NCBI RefSeq assembly: GCF_014645615.1
Contig: NZ_BMMB01000007.1
Coordinates: 310,001 to 374,000 of the forward strand
Direction of reading: 5' to 3'
Origin: Paenibacillus hunanensis
GTDB taxonomy: Bacteria > Bacillota > Bacilli > Paenibacillales > Paenibacillaceae
DNA: 64,000 nucleotides
Each line of letters begins with the position of its first letter. Within the stretch, counting starts at the first letter, position 1. The translations under genes were made by a program, and so were the position numbers. The notes under the pieces are model-generated. The model saw only the letters and a program-made list of their open reading frames with translations, searched no databases and was not told the origin of the DNA. Positions 36,173 to 45,510 of the stretch are shown here, in pieces.

Positions 36173-37927
36173 TTAAGACACCTCCTCATCAAGAGAATCC
36201 GAAACCTGCTGCCGCTCATATTGCTCGCGGTACCAGCCGTCGGCTTGTAGCAGCTCGGCATGTGTTCCCTCTTCTATAATTCGTCCTTTGTCCAGTACGA
36301 CGATATGGTCAGCATGCTCAACCGCAGATAAGCGGTGAGTCGCGATCAGCGTCGTTTTACCTGAACGCTCGCTGCGGATATTTTCAATAATACGTGCTTC
36401 TGTTCTAGCATCGACTGCGGATAATGCATCATCCAGAATCAGAATTTCCGGGTTAGAGATAAAGGCGCGTGCTAGAGAAACACGCTGCTTTTGTCCACCG
36501 GAGAGAGCAACCCCGCGCTCACCCACGACCGTGTCCAGACCTTCGGGGAAGGTATGCAGATCATTATCGAAGGCAGCGGTACGAATTGCTGTCATCACCT
36601 CTTCATCCGTAGCATCCGATTTACCAAAGCGAATATTGTTCCGTACACTACGCGAGAACAATATTTGCTCCTGGGGTACATATCCAAGCCAGCTATGTAG
36701 CTGATCCTTTGCAATATGCTGGATCGGTACGCTATTGATGCTCAGTGTGCCACTGCCTGCTGGGTACTCATGGAGTAATTGCTTGAGCAGCGTGGACTTA
36801 CCACTACCGGTTCGACCGACAACACCCAGCGTTTCGCCTGCTTTGATGCGAAGTGAAACCTGCTGTAAATTATCCACTGTAGAAGTTGGATACCGGAACA
36901 CCACATCTTTAAATTCAATGCGATCCGGGCGCTTCACCGGGAATGGCTCATCGATATCTTCCACATCCGGCTTCACCGCGAGTGTTTCATTAACACGATC
37001 CAGCGATGCATTACCACGCTGCATAATATTGATCAATTCGCCAATAGCGAACATTGGCCAGATCATCATGCCCAGATAGATGTTAAAGGACACCAGATTA
37101 CCGAGTGTCAGTTCATTATTAAATACGAGATAGATTCCGTAGCCGAGACCGATAATGTAGCTCAGTCCAACGAACAATCGAATTGTTGGCTCGAACAATC
37201 CATCCACCATAGCTACCGCCAGATTTTTACGATATACATCATTCGTAATATGCTCGAATCGTTTCTCATCCTGACGCTCCTGTACATAAGCGCGAATAAC
37301 ACGCACACCAGCGATCGATTCCAGCACCTGGTCATTCATATCACCGAAAGCATCCTGTGCCAGTGTATAGCGCGAGTGAATGACTTTACCGTAAATTGCC
37401 ATCGACAGGGCGATAAAGGGCAATGGTAAAATAGCAGCCAGCGTCAGCTTCCAGCTAATCAGAAAGCCCATCGCCATCAGGACGGTCAGCAGATAAACTG
37501 TGGAGTCGGTCAAGGTCAGCATTCCGAATCCAACCGTCTGTGCAACAGAGCGAAGATCGTTAGTCGCTCTTGCCATCAGATCCCCTGTACGACTACGCTC
37601 GAAAAATGGCGGTGTCATGCGTAGCAGATGCGCCATAAAACGTGTACGTAGCAGTCGTTCGACCAGATTGGAGCCACCAAACAGGCTATGCATCCAGACA
37701 TAGGTGATCGCATAGATGAGTACCACCGTCAATACGATCGTTCCAGAGTAATAAAACAGCGATTGGTACGTAATCGTGCCTCCAGAAATCTGGTCAATCG
37801 CTTCTCCAAGCAGCTTGGGCGGAACGAGTTCGATCACGCCAACCACCGCCAGCATAATAATCCCGATCAAATACCTCTTTCGTTCCCGGCGAAAAAACCA
37901 GCCGAGATTTTTTAAAACAGCGAACAT
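36173..37927 (-). CDS. bmrC: Heterodimeric multidrug ABC exporter subunit, BmrC/YheI-like
   Basis: The 584-aa half-transporter (B. subtilis YheI is 585) has six helices and an ATPase domain with Walker A GRTGSGKST, signature VALSGGQKQRV and Walker B ILILDDALSAVD. In the Walker B region the usual catalytic Glu is Asp (LDDALS), as in the non-canonical subunit of such heterodimers. I chose ATG 37927 behind GAAAGG; an upstream TTG at 37951 is less likely. The 5' leader encodes a small peptide followed by a terminator, indicating attenuation. Confidence 0.88.
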   Translation of the reverse strand: MFAVLKNLGWFFRRERKRYLIGIIMLAVVGVIELVPPKLLGEAIDQISGGTITYQSLFYYSGTIVLTVVLIYAITYVWMHSLFGGSNLVERLLRTRFMAHLLRMTPPFFERSRTGDLMARATNDLRSVAQTVGFGMLTLTDSTVYLLTVLMAMGFLISWKLTLAAILPLPFIALSMAIYGKVIHSRYTLAQDAFGDMNDQVLESIAGVRVIRAYVQERQDEKRFEHITNDVYRKNLAVAMVDGLFEPTIRLFVGLSYIIGLGYGIYLVFNNELTLGNLVSFNIYLGMMIWPMFAIGELINIMQRGNASLDRVNETLAVKPDVEDIDEPFPVKRPDRIEFKDVVFRYPTSTVDNLQQVSLRIKAGETLGVVGRTGSGKSTLLKQLLHEYPAGSGTLSINSVPIQHIAKDQLHSWLGYVPQEQILFSRSVRNNIRFGKSDATDEEVMTAIRTAAFDNDLHTFPEGLDTVVGERGVALSGGQKQRVSLARAFISNPEILILDDALSAVDARTEARIIENIRSERSGKTTLIATHRLSAVEHADHIVVLDKGRIIEEGTHAELLQADGWYREQYERQQVSDSLDEEVS

Positions 37928-38036
37928 AGTATCACTACCTTTCCGGTGCAAATGTCATCTGCACCATGTTACCTCTCATTGCTTCGACATGCTGTTCCAA
38001 ACTTGCTATTCTGGCATCCTTCCACATGCAGCAACC

Positions 38037-38075
38037 AAAAAAAGACACGTCGTGTGCATAAGCAGACGACGTGTC
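38037..38075 (-). terminator. Attenuator terminator before bmrC
   Basis: On the minus strand gacacgtcgt (38075-38066) pairs with acgacgtgtc (38053-38044), followed by seven Ts. A competing hairpin joins gacgtcc (38091-38085) with ggac(a)cgtc (38076-38068), which uses the same arm, so the two structures are mutually exclusive. Confidence 0.8.
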
Positions 38076-38154
38076 CTAATACTTGGACGTCATATGAGCG
38101 CACGGTTGTGGGCAACCGCGCGAATAATCTCCAGTGGATACTTGTAAGGTGTAG

Positions 38155-38283
38155 TCAGGCGTACCAATCACCTTGAAGAAGGATATCCATCTGCCGGGTT
38201 GCTCCATTGTTAAGTTGTCCCATCGAATCAAAATTCATATCGAAAGTCATATCAAGGTTATGTACGATCATCAGTGGACGCAT
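38155..38283 (-). CDS. Leader peptide of the BmrCD-like operon
   Basis: A 42-codon frame begins ATG at 38283 behind AAGAAAGGGTGAACTCC and ends with TGA at 38157-38155. The peptide starts MRPLMIVHNLDMTF and ends QGDWYA. It sits between a strong promoter and the attenuator, the position of BmrB in B. subtilis, where ribosome-targeting antibiotics stalling on the leader relieve termination. I cannot show similarity to BmrB itself. Confidence 0.7.
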   Translation of the reverse strand: MRPLMIVHNLDMTFDMNFDSMGQLNNGATRQMDILLQGDWYA

Positions 38284-38354
38284 GGAGTTCACCCTTTCTT
38301 CTTGGAATAGTGGCAGATGGCAATAATTTGAAAATTATCACTTGCCTGTGTCTG

Positions 38355-38384
38355 ATTGTAGCACTGCGTTTTTTACGTTGTCAA
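38355..38384 (-). promoter_or_regulatory. Promoter of the exporter operon
   Basis: On the minus strand TTGACA (38384-38379), 18 bp, TACAAT (38360-38355). The predicted leader is about 420 nt to bmrC. A CodY-like AT-rich sequence at 38322-38336 lies just downstream of the predicted start but has three mismatches. Confidence 0.75.
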
Positions 38385-38724
38385 TCAAAAACTTGTCGAT
38401 TTTGTAACAAATTTTAGATATCATGAATTCTATTTTTCCGTATGGAGTTAAAAAAGTTTACATAACGAACTTCATATACTGTAGTTATGTCAAGTGAAAC
38501 TGCGGATAACGAAACGTAGTCACTTTCAGGCTGAATATACACTGACATGTCATGTTGCAACAATTAAGCTTGCATGAAGCTGTGACGAATATCTTGCAAG
38601 CATGATATAATAATTGCATGTTAAGGGTATAGGATACCAAGACCTTTACATGGGTACATTTCACAACCTATTGTATTACAGTTCTATGCATGAAATGAAT
38701 TAAACTTAAAGAAAGGCGGGATCA

Positions 38725-39024
38725 ATGATGTCCATTGCAGTTTCCGATGAAGCGGCACGCTGGTATAAAAAGGAGCTTGATCTGAAGGAGGGCGATGCGA
38801 TTCGCTTTTACGCCCGCTACAGTAGTAATAGCGATATTCATCCGGGCTTTTCGCTCGGTATTTCGGTAGAGCAGCCAATCAGTCCGGCACTTCAGCAGCA
38901 GGCAGAAGGGATCCAGTTCTATATGGAATCTCAGGATATGTGGTATTTGAACGGCTATCGATTGAATGTAGAGTATATGGATCATGAGGATGACATCCGT
39001 TACGCCTACATTCCAGAATCATAA
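38725..39024 (+). CDS. HesB-like (YneR family) protein
   Basis: The 99-aa protein aligns with B. subtilis YneR: an A-type Fe-S carrier fold (AVSDEAARWYKKELDLKEGDAIRFYARY, then GFSLGISVEQP and DMWYLNGYRLNVEY). It contains no cysteine at all, so it cannot bind an Fe-S cluster the way IscA/SufA do; its function is unknown. Two adjacent ATGs follow AAAGGCGGGATCA, so the start may be 38728. Confidence 0.85.
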   Translation: MMSIAVSDEAARWYKKELDLKEGDAIRFYARYSSNSDIHPGFSLGISVEQPISPALQQQAEGIQFYMESQDMWYLNGYRLNVEYMDHEDDIRYAYIPES

Positions 39025-39093
39025 GCGATCGAACGTAAGCGAGCATGAAAGATAAGCTAGTATGAACGATAAGCAGGTAGCTAAACGATGAAG

Positions 39094-39130
39094 AGCGGTG
39101 TGCACATGAGGTGCATACCGCTTTTGTTTT
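39094..39130 (+). terminator. Terminator of the HesB-like gene
   Basis: agcggtgtgcac (39094-39105) pairs with gtgcataccgct (39111-39122), followed by a T-rich tail. Just before it, 39020-39085, are three degenerate copies of a (g)aacGaTAAGC-like unit. Confidence 0.75.
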
Positions 39131-39203
39131 GTGATTTTAATATAGGCATACAGATGCGGCGAGGATATGGGCATCGACCATCGTTTCTCATAAAAAGTCG
39201 CTA

Positions 39204-40115
39204 TTAGGCTCCGACACGTGGATCTAATCGATCGCGTAGCTCATCCCCAATCAGATTAACGGCGAGGACAAAGCTAGTAATGGCTAACCCTGGAAATGTA
39301 CATATCCACCATGCAACCGTCAAGTAGCCACGTCCCTGTGATAGCAGGGCTCCCCAATCAGGAATCTCACTCACCGTTCCCAGACCAAGAAAGCTCAGCC
39401 CGGCTCCGGTCAAAATGGAACTACCCAGACCGATCGTTGCCATTACTAGCACAGGAGATACGGCATTCGGTAAAATATGGCGACGAATGACATGCCAGTT
39501 AGAAGCACCAAGCGCACGTGCTGACTCAATATAACCTCGTGTGCGAAGCCCAACAATCCCACCACGCATGACTCGTGCATAGCCAGGGATGGAAGCAGCT
39601 GCAATCGCTAGCACAATATTAGGCAGACCAGGGCCTAATGCTGCGGCAATAGCAAGTGCGAGCAATACACCCGGAATCGTCATCAAAATATCCATCATGC
39701 GCATAATAATCGTATCTGTCCAACCCCCTGCATAGCCTGCCAGTGCGCCCAGTATACCACCAGCAAGTACGCCAGCAAGAACAGAGCTGAAGCCGATTAA
39801 TAGTGAGACTCTTGTACCATAGATAACCAGACTTAATATATCGCGACCAAAATAGTCCGTTCCGAGCCAGTTGGCAGTTCCAGGCGGCTGCAAAATACGA
39901 TCTGTCATCATGGCGGTAGGCGAATAGGGCGCAATCCATTGTGGAACTAACGCAAATACGATCAGTAACGCAACGAGTGCCGAGGCAAGTCCAGCCAACA
40001 GCAGGCTGAACCATTGCTGTCGCTTTTGCTTTTTCCAGCCCTGACTTTCGGCTTGTAGAGCATGATTTGCAGCATCTCGCCGATTCACGGTAGCTATACC
40101 GAATAGAGCTTTCAT
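39204..40115 (-). CDS. Oligopeptide-type ABC transporter permease (DppC/OppC family)
   Basis: The 303-aa permease has the OppC N-terminal domain (QWIAPYSPTAMMTDRILQPPG, GTDYFGRDILS) and the cytoplasmic EAA-type loop YIESARALGASNWHVIRRHILPN. About six membrane helices are visible. It pairs with DppB to form the channel. ATG 40115 lies six bases after GGAGGA; an in-frame TTG at 40121 is too close to it. It is the last gene of a minus-strand operon that contains no ATPase gene. Confidence 0.92.
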   Translation of the reverse strand: MKALFGIATVNRRDAANHALQAESQGWKKQKRQQWFSLLLAGLASALVALLIVFALVPQWIAPYSPTAMMTDRILQPPGTANWLGTDYFGRDILSLVIYGTRVSLLIGFSSVLAGVLAGGILGALAGYAGGWTDTIIMRMMDILMTIPGVLLALAIAAALGPGLPNIVLAIAAASIPGYARVMRGGIVGLRTRGYIESARALGASNWHVIRRHILPNAVSPVLVMATIGLGSSILTGAGLSFLGLGTVSEIPDWGALLSQGRGYLTVAWWICTFPGLAITSFVLAVNLIGDELRDRLDPRVGA

Positions 40116-40201
40116 CTGCAATCCTCCTATTGTGGATACGATTGGTCGTATATCGGTCTATAGTTGAACTTATGCTGCTAATAAGACATTCGCTATATCA
40201 T

Positions 40202-41128
40202 TCAAGTAGAGCGGCGGATGCGCGGATCGATATAGGCATACGATAGATCCACAATCAGATTAATCAACACATATACAATCGCTGTGAAAAAGACGACACC
40301 CTGCACAACTGGAATATCCCGTCCCATAATCGCATCGGCAAGAATACGCCCGATGCCCTGTCTGGAAAAGACCGTCTCAATAACGACTGTACCTGCCAGC
40401 ATTTCACCAAGCTGCATCCCGACAACTGTAACGACTGGAATTAATGCGTTGCGTAACGCATGGCGATACATGATCACCCGTTCACTAATGCCTTTAGCAC
40501 GAAGGGTTGTAATAAATGGTTCATGAATCACTTCCAGCATGCTCGTTCGCACCATCCGAATAATAAAGCCAGCACCCACGATACCGAGTGCAATGGAGGG
40601 AAGTACGAGTGTCTGCCAGCCATCTGAGCCCATTGCTGGAAACCAGCCGAGCTGAATAGAGAAGATGAGGATCAACAGAATGCCTGACCAGAAGGTTGGC
40701 ATCGAAATACCGAACAATCCGATGATGCGAGCCAGAACGTCAATCCACCCATTACGATGTACAGCGGACAGCACACCGAGTATAACTCCAATAACTGCGG
40801 CGATCAGCGTGCTCGTTAGCGTAAGCATGAGTGTTGCGGGAAAATGAGCTAGAATTTTAGGCAATACAGGCTCTGAATTCAGCATCGATACGCCAAAATC
40901 GCCACGTAATATACCACTCAGATAGTGCCAGAATTGAATGTAAAAGGGTTGATCCAGCCCTAGCTGTACCCGCAAATTTTGAATCATTTCCGCGGTAGCA
41001 TACGTTGGATCAATCATGGACAACACCGGATCGCCCGGCAGTAGATAAAAGATAGCAAATACGAGTATCAATGATCCCAGCACGACCAGTAAGGACGAGA
41101 TGATACGGATTCCTGCCAGACGAAGCAT
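40202..41128 (-). CDS. Oligopeptide-type ABC transporter permease (DppB/OppB family)
   Basis: The 308-aa permease has the OppB signature start (FYLLPGDPVLSMIDPTYATAEMI, QLGLDQPFYIQFWHYLSGILRGDFG), six membrane helices and the EAA loop (FITTLRAKGISERVIMYRHALRNALIP). ATG 41128 follows CAGGAGG by six bases and begins 3 bases after the stop of the binding-protein gene, indicating coupling. Confidence 0.93.
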   Translation of the reverse strand: MLRLAGIRIISSLLVVLGSLILVFAIFYLLPGDPVLSMIDPTYATAEMIQNLRVQLGLDQPFYIQFWHYLSGILRGDFGVSMLNSEPVLPKILAHFPATLMLTLTSTLIAAVIGVILGVLSAVHRNGWIDVLARIIGLFGISMPTFWSGILLILIFSIQLGWFPAMGSDGWQTLVLPSIALGIVGAGFIIRMVRTSMLEVIHEPFITTLRAKGISERVIMYRHALRNALIPVVTVVGMQLGEMLAGTVVIETVFSRQGIGRILADAIMGRDIPVVQGVVFFTAIVYVLINLIVDLSYAYIDPRIRRST

Positions 41129-41130
41129 AG

Positions 41131-42789
41131 TCATCCTCCTGTTCCTGTTAATGTCACATCATTGAAGACCGGATATCCCAGATAGTTAAAGTGTAGACCG
41201 TGCACACTTTTGGAAGCGACCACGGTATACGGGAAAATATACACCGGAATAATGAGCGCTTGGTCGCTAATCCGCTCCTGAATTTGACGATAGATCTGTT
41301 CGCGTTTGCTAGAATCTTTGGTCACAGCGCCTTCCTCCAGCCATGTATCAAGCTGCGGATCAGAGTAGCCTGTCAGCGTTTCGCGTGCACCAGCAGCCGG
41401 CGTGTGATAGAAGGAAGATAATGCATTGGGATCGGCATTCACCTGACTATTTCCATACAGATCATATGCCTTATTTTGAAAGACGACGGTAGCGATATCT
41501 TTCGTAATATTCACCTGTACCTCGATACCGACAGCTTTTAATTGCTGCTGTACCATAGCGGCAATATCATTGCGCTTTTCACGATTAGGTGAGCTATCAA
41601 CATATCGTAGTACTAGCCGTTTGCCATCCTTCACCCGAATGCCATCTGCACCGCGTGTCCAGCCCAATTCATCCAGTAGCTGATTGGCTCGCTCTACATT
41701 GGGCTGGATTTTATTTTCCAGTGATGCATCATAGCCTAGAATACTCGGAGTGAGGGCAGACCAGGCTTGTTTGTAGGTTCCGAGATACAGCGTTTTGACA
41801 ATGGCGCCGACATCGATAGCGGATTGCAGTGCCTGCCGTGCTTTTAACTCGTTCCACGGAGCATTGCGTTGATTAATAAAAAGCGTATAAGGTAAGCCCG
41901 GTGTATCGGTTTGCAGCAATTGCTGGTCTGGACTGTTTTGCAGTCCGAGTATATTTTGCGGAGGGACGGTTTCAGCGGCTAGCACCTGTTTACTCTGTAC
42001 ACTGCCAACACGCGTAGCTTCCTCTGGAATAATGGAAAATGTAATTCCATCCAGTTGAGGTGCCTTCGTATTGTCCACTGTTTCGGGTCCCCATGCATAG
42101 TGATCATTACGCTTCAGCTTGATACTGGCATTGTCTTCCCAGCTCACAAATTCAAATGGGCCTGTGCCGACAGGATGCTGTCCAAACTGCTCGCCGTATT
42201 TTTTGGCTGCGGTAGGAGAGATGATGCCCAGCATCGACTGGCTTAGATTGGCAAGGAATGCCTCCGATGGACGCGACAGATTAACTTTGATCGTATATTC
42301 GTCAATCACATTGGATGATTGATAGGGTTGTATGAGCGCGAGTGCATTCGCTGCCTTGGTTGCTGGATTGATAATGCGATCCAGATTGAATTTGACAGCT
42401 TCTGCATTGAATGGGGTGCCATCATGGAAGGTGACGTCTTTGCGCAGCTTGAATGTATAGCTCAATCCATCTGTGGAGGTTGTCCAGCTTTTTGCCAGCC
42501 AGGGCTTGATTTTGCCGTCTTGATCCTGGACAACCAGATTGTCATAAATATTGCCAAATACACGTACTGATACAGCCCAGCCACTGCGCTGGGGATCAAG
42601 CGTATCTGGCGTGGTCGCCAGCGCATAGGTGAGCGTACCGCCGGTTCCACCATTCGCAGCCTGTACAGATTCGGTACCAGTGCCTGCACTGGAGCCACAA
42701 CCGGATAAAATCAATACAATTGCAAGCAAGCTGATCCACAGGCTGCTGCGGGTATAATATGGAACTCTTTTAGGCACGGAATGACGCAT
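41131..42789 (-). CDS. Peptide/nickel-type ABC transporter substrate-binding lipoprotein
   Basis: The 552-aa SBP_bac_5 protein has a lipoprotein signal with lipobox LSGC (LLAIVLILSGCGSS) and family motifs LAKSWTTSTDGLSYTFKLRKDVTFHDGTPFNAEAV and HPVGTGPF. It anchors outside the membrane and delivers peptides or a similar solute to DppBC. ATG 42789 overlaps the end of the amidohydrolase gene by 20 bases; ATG 42798 is closer to the GAAAGG and less likely. The coupling to a peptidase hints at a peptide or N-acyl amino acid substrate. Confidence 0.92.
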   Translation of the reverse strand: MRHSVPKRVPYYTRSSLWISLLAIVLILSGCGSSAGTGTESVQAANGGTGGTLTYALATTPDTLDPQRSGWAVSVRVFGNIYDNLVVQDQDGKIKPWLAKSWTTSTDGLSYTFKLRKDVTFHDGTPFNAEAVKFNLDRIINPATKAANALALIQPYQSSNVIDEYTIKVNLSRPSEAFLANLSQSMLGIISPTAAKKYGEQFGQHPVGTGPFEFVSWEDNASIKLKRNDHYAWGPETVDNTKAPQLDGITFSIIPEEATRVGSVQSKQVLAAETVPPQNILGLQNSPDQQLLQTDTPGLPYTLFINQRNAPWNELKARQALQSAIDVGAIVKTLYLGTYKQAWSALTPSILGYDASLENKIQPNVERANQLLDELGWTRGADGIRVKDGKRLVLRYVDSSPNREKRNDIAAMVQQQLKAVGIEVQVNITKDIATVVFQNKAYDLYGNSQVNADPNALSSFYHTPAAGARETLTGYSDPQLDTWLEEGAVTKDSSKREQIYRQIQERISDQALIIPVYIFPYTVVASKSVHGLHFNYLGYPVFNDVTLTGTGG

Positions 42790-44035
42790 CGGATTCATCC
42801 TTTCGTTGACCAGAGATAGAGGATAACGCTCTTCGGGCAAACTGCACATGCAGGCGTGTGCCCAGCAGCAATACATTTTCATCAATATCAAAGCGTGGAT
42901 GATGAAGTGGATAAACCTCCTGTTGCTCCGGTGCACGACAGCCAATAAAAGCAAAGGCTCCGGGGCGCTGCTGCGTATACAGAGCAAAGTCTTCACCTGC
43001 CAGCACGGGCTCTAATGGCTGAATACCGCTTAAACCGAATACTTCTGCTGCCGCTGCCTTCACTTGCTCTACGACAATCGGGTCATTACGCAGCACGGTG
43101 CCTGTGCGCTGTACAATCTCGGCGGTTCCACCATGCTGCGCGGCAATCTGTTCCGCATAAAGCTGGATAGCGGATGTGATACGTTCTACCGTTTGTGGAT
43201 GCAAGGAGCGGAAGGTGCCGGTCAGCTCACTTTTGCCAGCAATAGCATTTTTTACAGTGCCAGCGTGCAATGTGCCAAATGACAGTACGTTTGCTTCCAG
43301 CGGATCAATCTGAGTTGCCATAAACAGCTTGATATCGTTAATAAAGCGTGCCGCCATCATAATACTGTCTGAAGCCAGATGGGGCGTGCTATGATGACCG
43401 GGTGTACCATGAAAGGTAATGGTAAAATGACTCGACGCTGCCATCGCCACATCGTTATGAATACCGAGCTGTCCGGTTTCCAATTGCGGCCATACATGCA
43501 GTGCAAACACCTGATCAACATGCTCTAATAGGCCGTCCTCGATCAGATCGCGACCACCGCTAATCAATCGTCCATCGAGTGGTGAAGGCTGCGCGCCTTC
43601 TTCTGCTGGTTGAAAAGCAAAAATGATCGTTCCATAAAGCTGCTCGCGTTCCGCTGCCAGTACCCTGGCGGCGCCAAGCAGCATCGCTGTATGCGCATCA
43701 TGACCACAGGCATGCATGATTCCTTCGCGAGTCGATGCATAAGCGGCTGTATTTTGCTCATGAATAGGCAGTGCATCCACATCGGCACGCAGCAGAACAA
43801 CAGGCCCTGGCTGTGATCCGCGTAAAATACCGATCACCCCTTTATGAAAATGACGTCCTACCTGCTCATGCAATTCGATATCCCATTTGCGTAATAAGCC
43901 AGCAATTAAACTCATCGTTTGATCAACGTCAAACATCAATTCCGGATAACGATGCAGGTGACGACGAATGCGCGACAGATCACTTTCCAGCGTATCCGTC
44001 CATGCATGTGTCGCAAACGATAAATGATCTAGCAT
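42770..44035 (-). CDS. M20D-family amidohydrolase
   Basis: The 421-aa enzyme belongs to the M20D group (hippurate hydrolase, N-acyl amino acid amidohydrolase, IAA-amino acid hydrolase). The di-metal centre residues are visible in GIMHACGHDAHTAM, FAFQPAEEGAQ (catalytic Glu) and FALHVWPQ, and a dimerisation domain inserts at about 190-305. No signal peptide: it acts in the cytoplasm. GAGGGGAAGCTT precedes the ATG. As first gene of the operon with the importer it probably hydrolyses the imported compound. Confidence 0.93.
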   Translation of the reverse strand: MLDHLSFATHAWTDTLESDLSRIRRHLHRYPELMFDVDQTMSLIAGLLRKWDIELHEQVGRHFHKGVIGILRGSQPGPVVLLRADVDALPIHEQNTAAYASTREGIMHACGHDAHTAMLLGAARVLAAEREQLYGTIIFAFQPAEEGAQPSPLDGRLISGGRDLIEDGLLEHVDQVFALHVWPQLETGQLGIHNDVAMAASSHFTITFHGTPGHHSTPHLASDSIMMAARFINDIKLFMATQIDPLEANVLSFGTLHAGTVKNAIAGKSELTGTFRSLHPQTVERITSAIQLYAEQIAAQHGGTAEIVQRTGTVLRNDPIVVEQVKAAAAEVFGLSGIQPLEPVLAGEDFALYTQQRPGAFAFIGCRAPEQQEVYPLHHPRFDIDENVLLLGTRLHVQFARRALSSISGQRKDESDASFRA

Positions 44036-44100
44036 AAGCTTCCCCTCAGATCTGAATTATTCATTTAATTCCTATCGAATAAATATGAATTATGCCATTA

Positions 44101-44129
44101 AATGTATGATGTACATGCAGTAGCGTCAA
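44101..44129 (-). promoter_or_regulatory. Promoter of the amidohydrolase-importer operon
   Basis: On the minus strand TTGACG (44129-44124), 17 bp, TACATT (44106-44101), 66 bases before the start codon. Nothing else is supported in the gap 44036-44425. Confidence 0.55.
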
Positions 44130-44425
44130 TGCGTTTACTAATAGATAAGATCGATTTGCTTATAAAATATATCAATAGCATAAGCGCAGACGCTGATTAT
44201 TGATTGGTATATAGCGATCAGAACAGGGGTGATGGACCGGCGTCTACCGATCAGAACCCAGCAAAAAGTAGTATACCTGTCGTAGCCATACGTGAATTTA
44301 TCTAGCATTAAGCTTATCGTTACATAGCGTTCATACAGCATGGGTAAGATGACGTCATGCTTAGCTGCTCCAGTAGATGAAGTAGTAAGGCAATATAGGT
44401 TATACAGGGAAGGAATGAGAGACAG

Positions 44426-44614
44426 ATGAGTACATTAACAGGAATGATTGTCTTTTTATGGCTACTGGTCAGTGTGGTGTTTGCAACAGCGGCTATTTAT
44501 TTTACCCGTCAGCATGTGCTAAGAGGACGGTACGCAGTGCTCTGGCTATCGACAAGCTTCTTCATGTTAGGTGCCTCGATGCTGAGCATGTACGGAATTA
44601 GTGGGAATATGTAA
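44426..44614 (+). CDS. Small two-helix membrane protein
   Basis: I do not recognise this 62-aa protein. It has hydrophobic segments at about 5-26 and 37-56 separated by a basic stretch (RQHVLRGRY). GGAAGGAATGAGAGACAG precedes the ATG, which makes translation plausible. It stands alone and a bidirectional terminator follows. Confidence 0.5.
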   Translation: MSTLTGMIVFLWLLVSVVFATAAIYFTRQHVLRGRYAVLWLSTSFFMLGASMLSMYGISGNM

Positions 44615-44686
44615 TCGGATGCTTCATGTAGAAGGATGGCAGAAGATGAGAATAGCACAGTATATATTATGTGTAATCTGTACAAC

Positions 44687-44746
44687 AAAAAAAGCCTCCA
44701 AAAGGACGATGCCGTGTACATCAGGCACGCTTTTGGAAGCTTTTTT
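44687..44746. terminator. Bidirectional terminator
   Basis: tccaaaag (44697-44704) and cttttgga (44730-44737), extended by A- and T-rich flanks with one bulge, between convergent small genes. Both sides can supply a T run. Confidence 0.85.
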
Positions 44747-44765
44747 CGGTTATACTGTCCGGCGA

Positions 44766-45272
44766 TTATACAGGCGAAGTACCTTCTAAGGCATAGGAGA
44801 AATCTTCGATATCGAATACCTGCACAGGCACCTTCGCTTCGATCATACGCTGAATTAACTCGAACTGATCGGTTAGCATTGGCGCTTCCTTTTTCAGTGA
44901 AGATAGAATCAATTCGGTTTCGATCGGGTCAAATGACTCGCCGTAATACGCATTATCCAGCGCATTGACGACGGATATTTGCACGTTGTCGCTAAATACA
45001 ATACCAGAGCTTTGCGCCCATGGCATCTGTAGACAACGCTGAATTTTCTTTTTATTGAGCGGCTCTTCTAAGTAACGGATCAGCTCTTGAACCCGGTTGC
45101 GTACCTCACGATCCTCAAGTGGACTATTCATGAGGGGTTCATCACTTTCCGCAAATTCATATAACTCCATAATCGTTGTATATGGAACGATATAATTGAC
45201 CGGTTTATCCGGGTTTAGAAGCTGCCCATAAATTGCGATCATGACCGCTTCAATGACAAATGTCTGGGACAT
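44766..45272 (-). CDS. Conserved hypothetical protein
   Basis: I do not recognise a characterised family. The 168-aa soluble protein starts MSQTFVIEAVMIAIYGQLL, is acidic and mainly helical, and ends VFDIEDFSYALEGTSPV. ATG 45272 lies behind AGGAGGATTTGTCC; the open frame 18 codons upstream lacks a ribosome site. No signal peptide or membrane segment. It stands alone, convergent with the small membrane protein gene. Confidence 0.75.
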   Translation of the reverse strand: MSQTFVIEAVMIAIYGQLLNPDKPVNYIVPYTTIMELYEFAESDEPLMNSPLEDREVRNRVQELIRYLEEPLNKKKIQRCLQMPWAQSSGIVFSDNVQISVVNALDNAYYGESFDPIETELILSSLKKEAPMLTDQFELIQRMIEAKVPVQVFDIEDFSYALEGTSPV

Positions 45273-45510
45273 GGACAAATCCTCCTGGAAATGCATACGT
45301 GTACACATCGTTGTTAGCCTGATCATTTAGAAAAACGGTCAAAGCTGTACTGGCAGTATACCATATTCGATCCGTCGCAATAAATGCAAACTTTTAAAAA
45401 ATCGAAGTACGGCTGTAGCGAGCAGGAAGTACAAGGAGAGCTACAGCCTGATCATGCGTATAACGCCAGTTGACTTACTTCATCTGAACACCTCGCTAGT
45501 ATACACGGAA

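Noticed and set aside
38322..38336. CodY-like site just downstream of the exporter promoter
   Set aside because: Three mismatches to the 15-base consensus in AT-rich DNA is common by chance.
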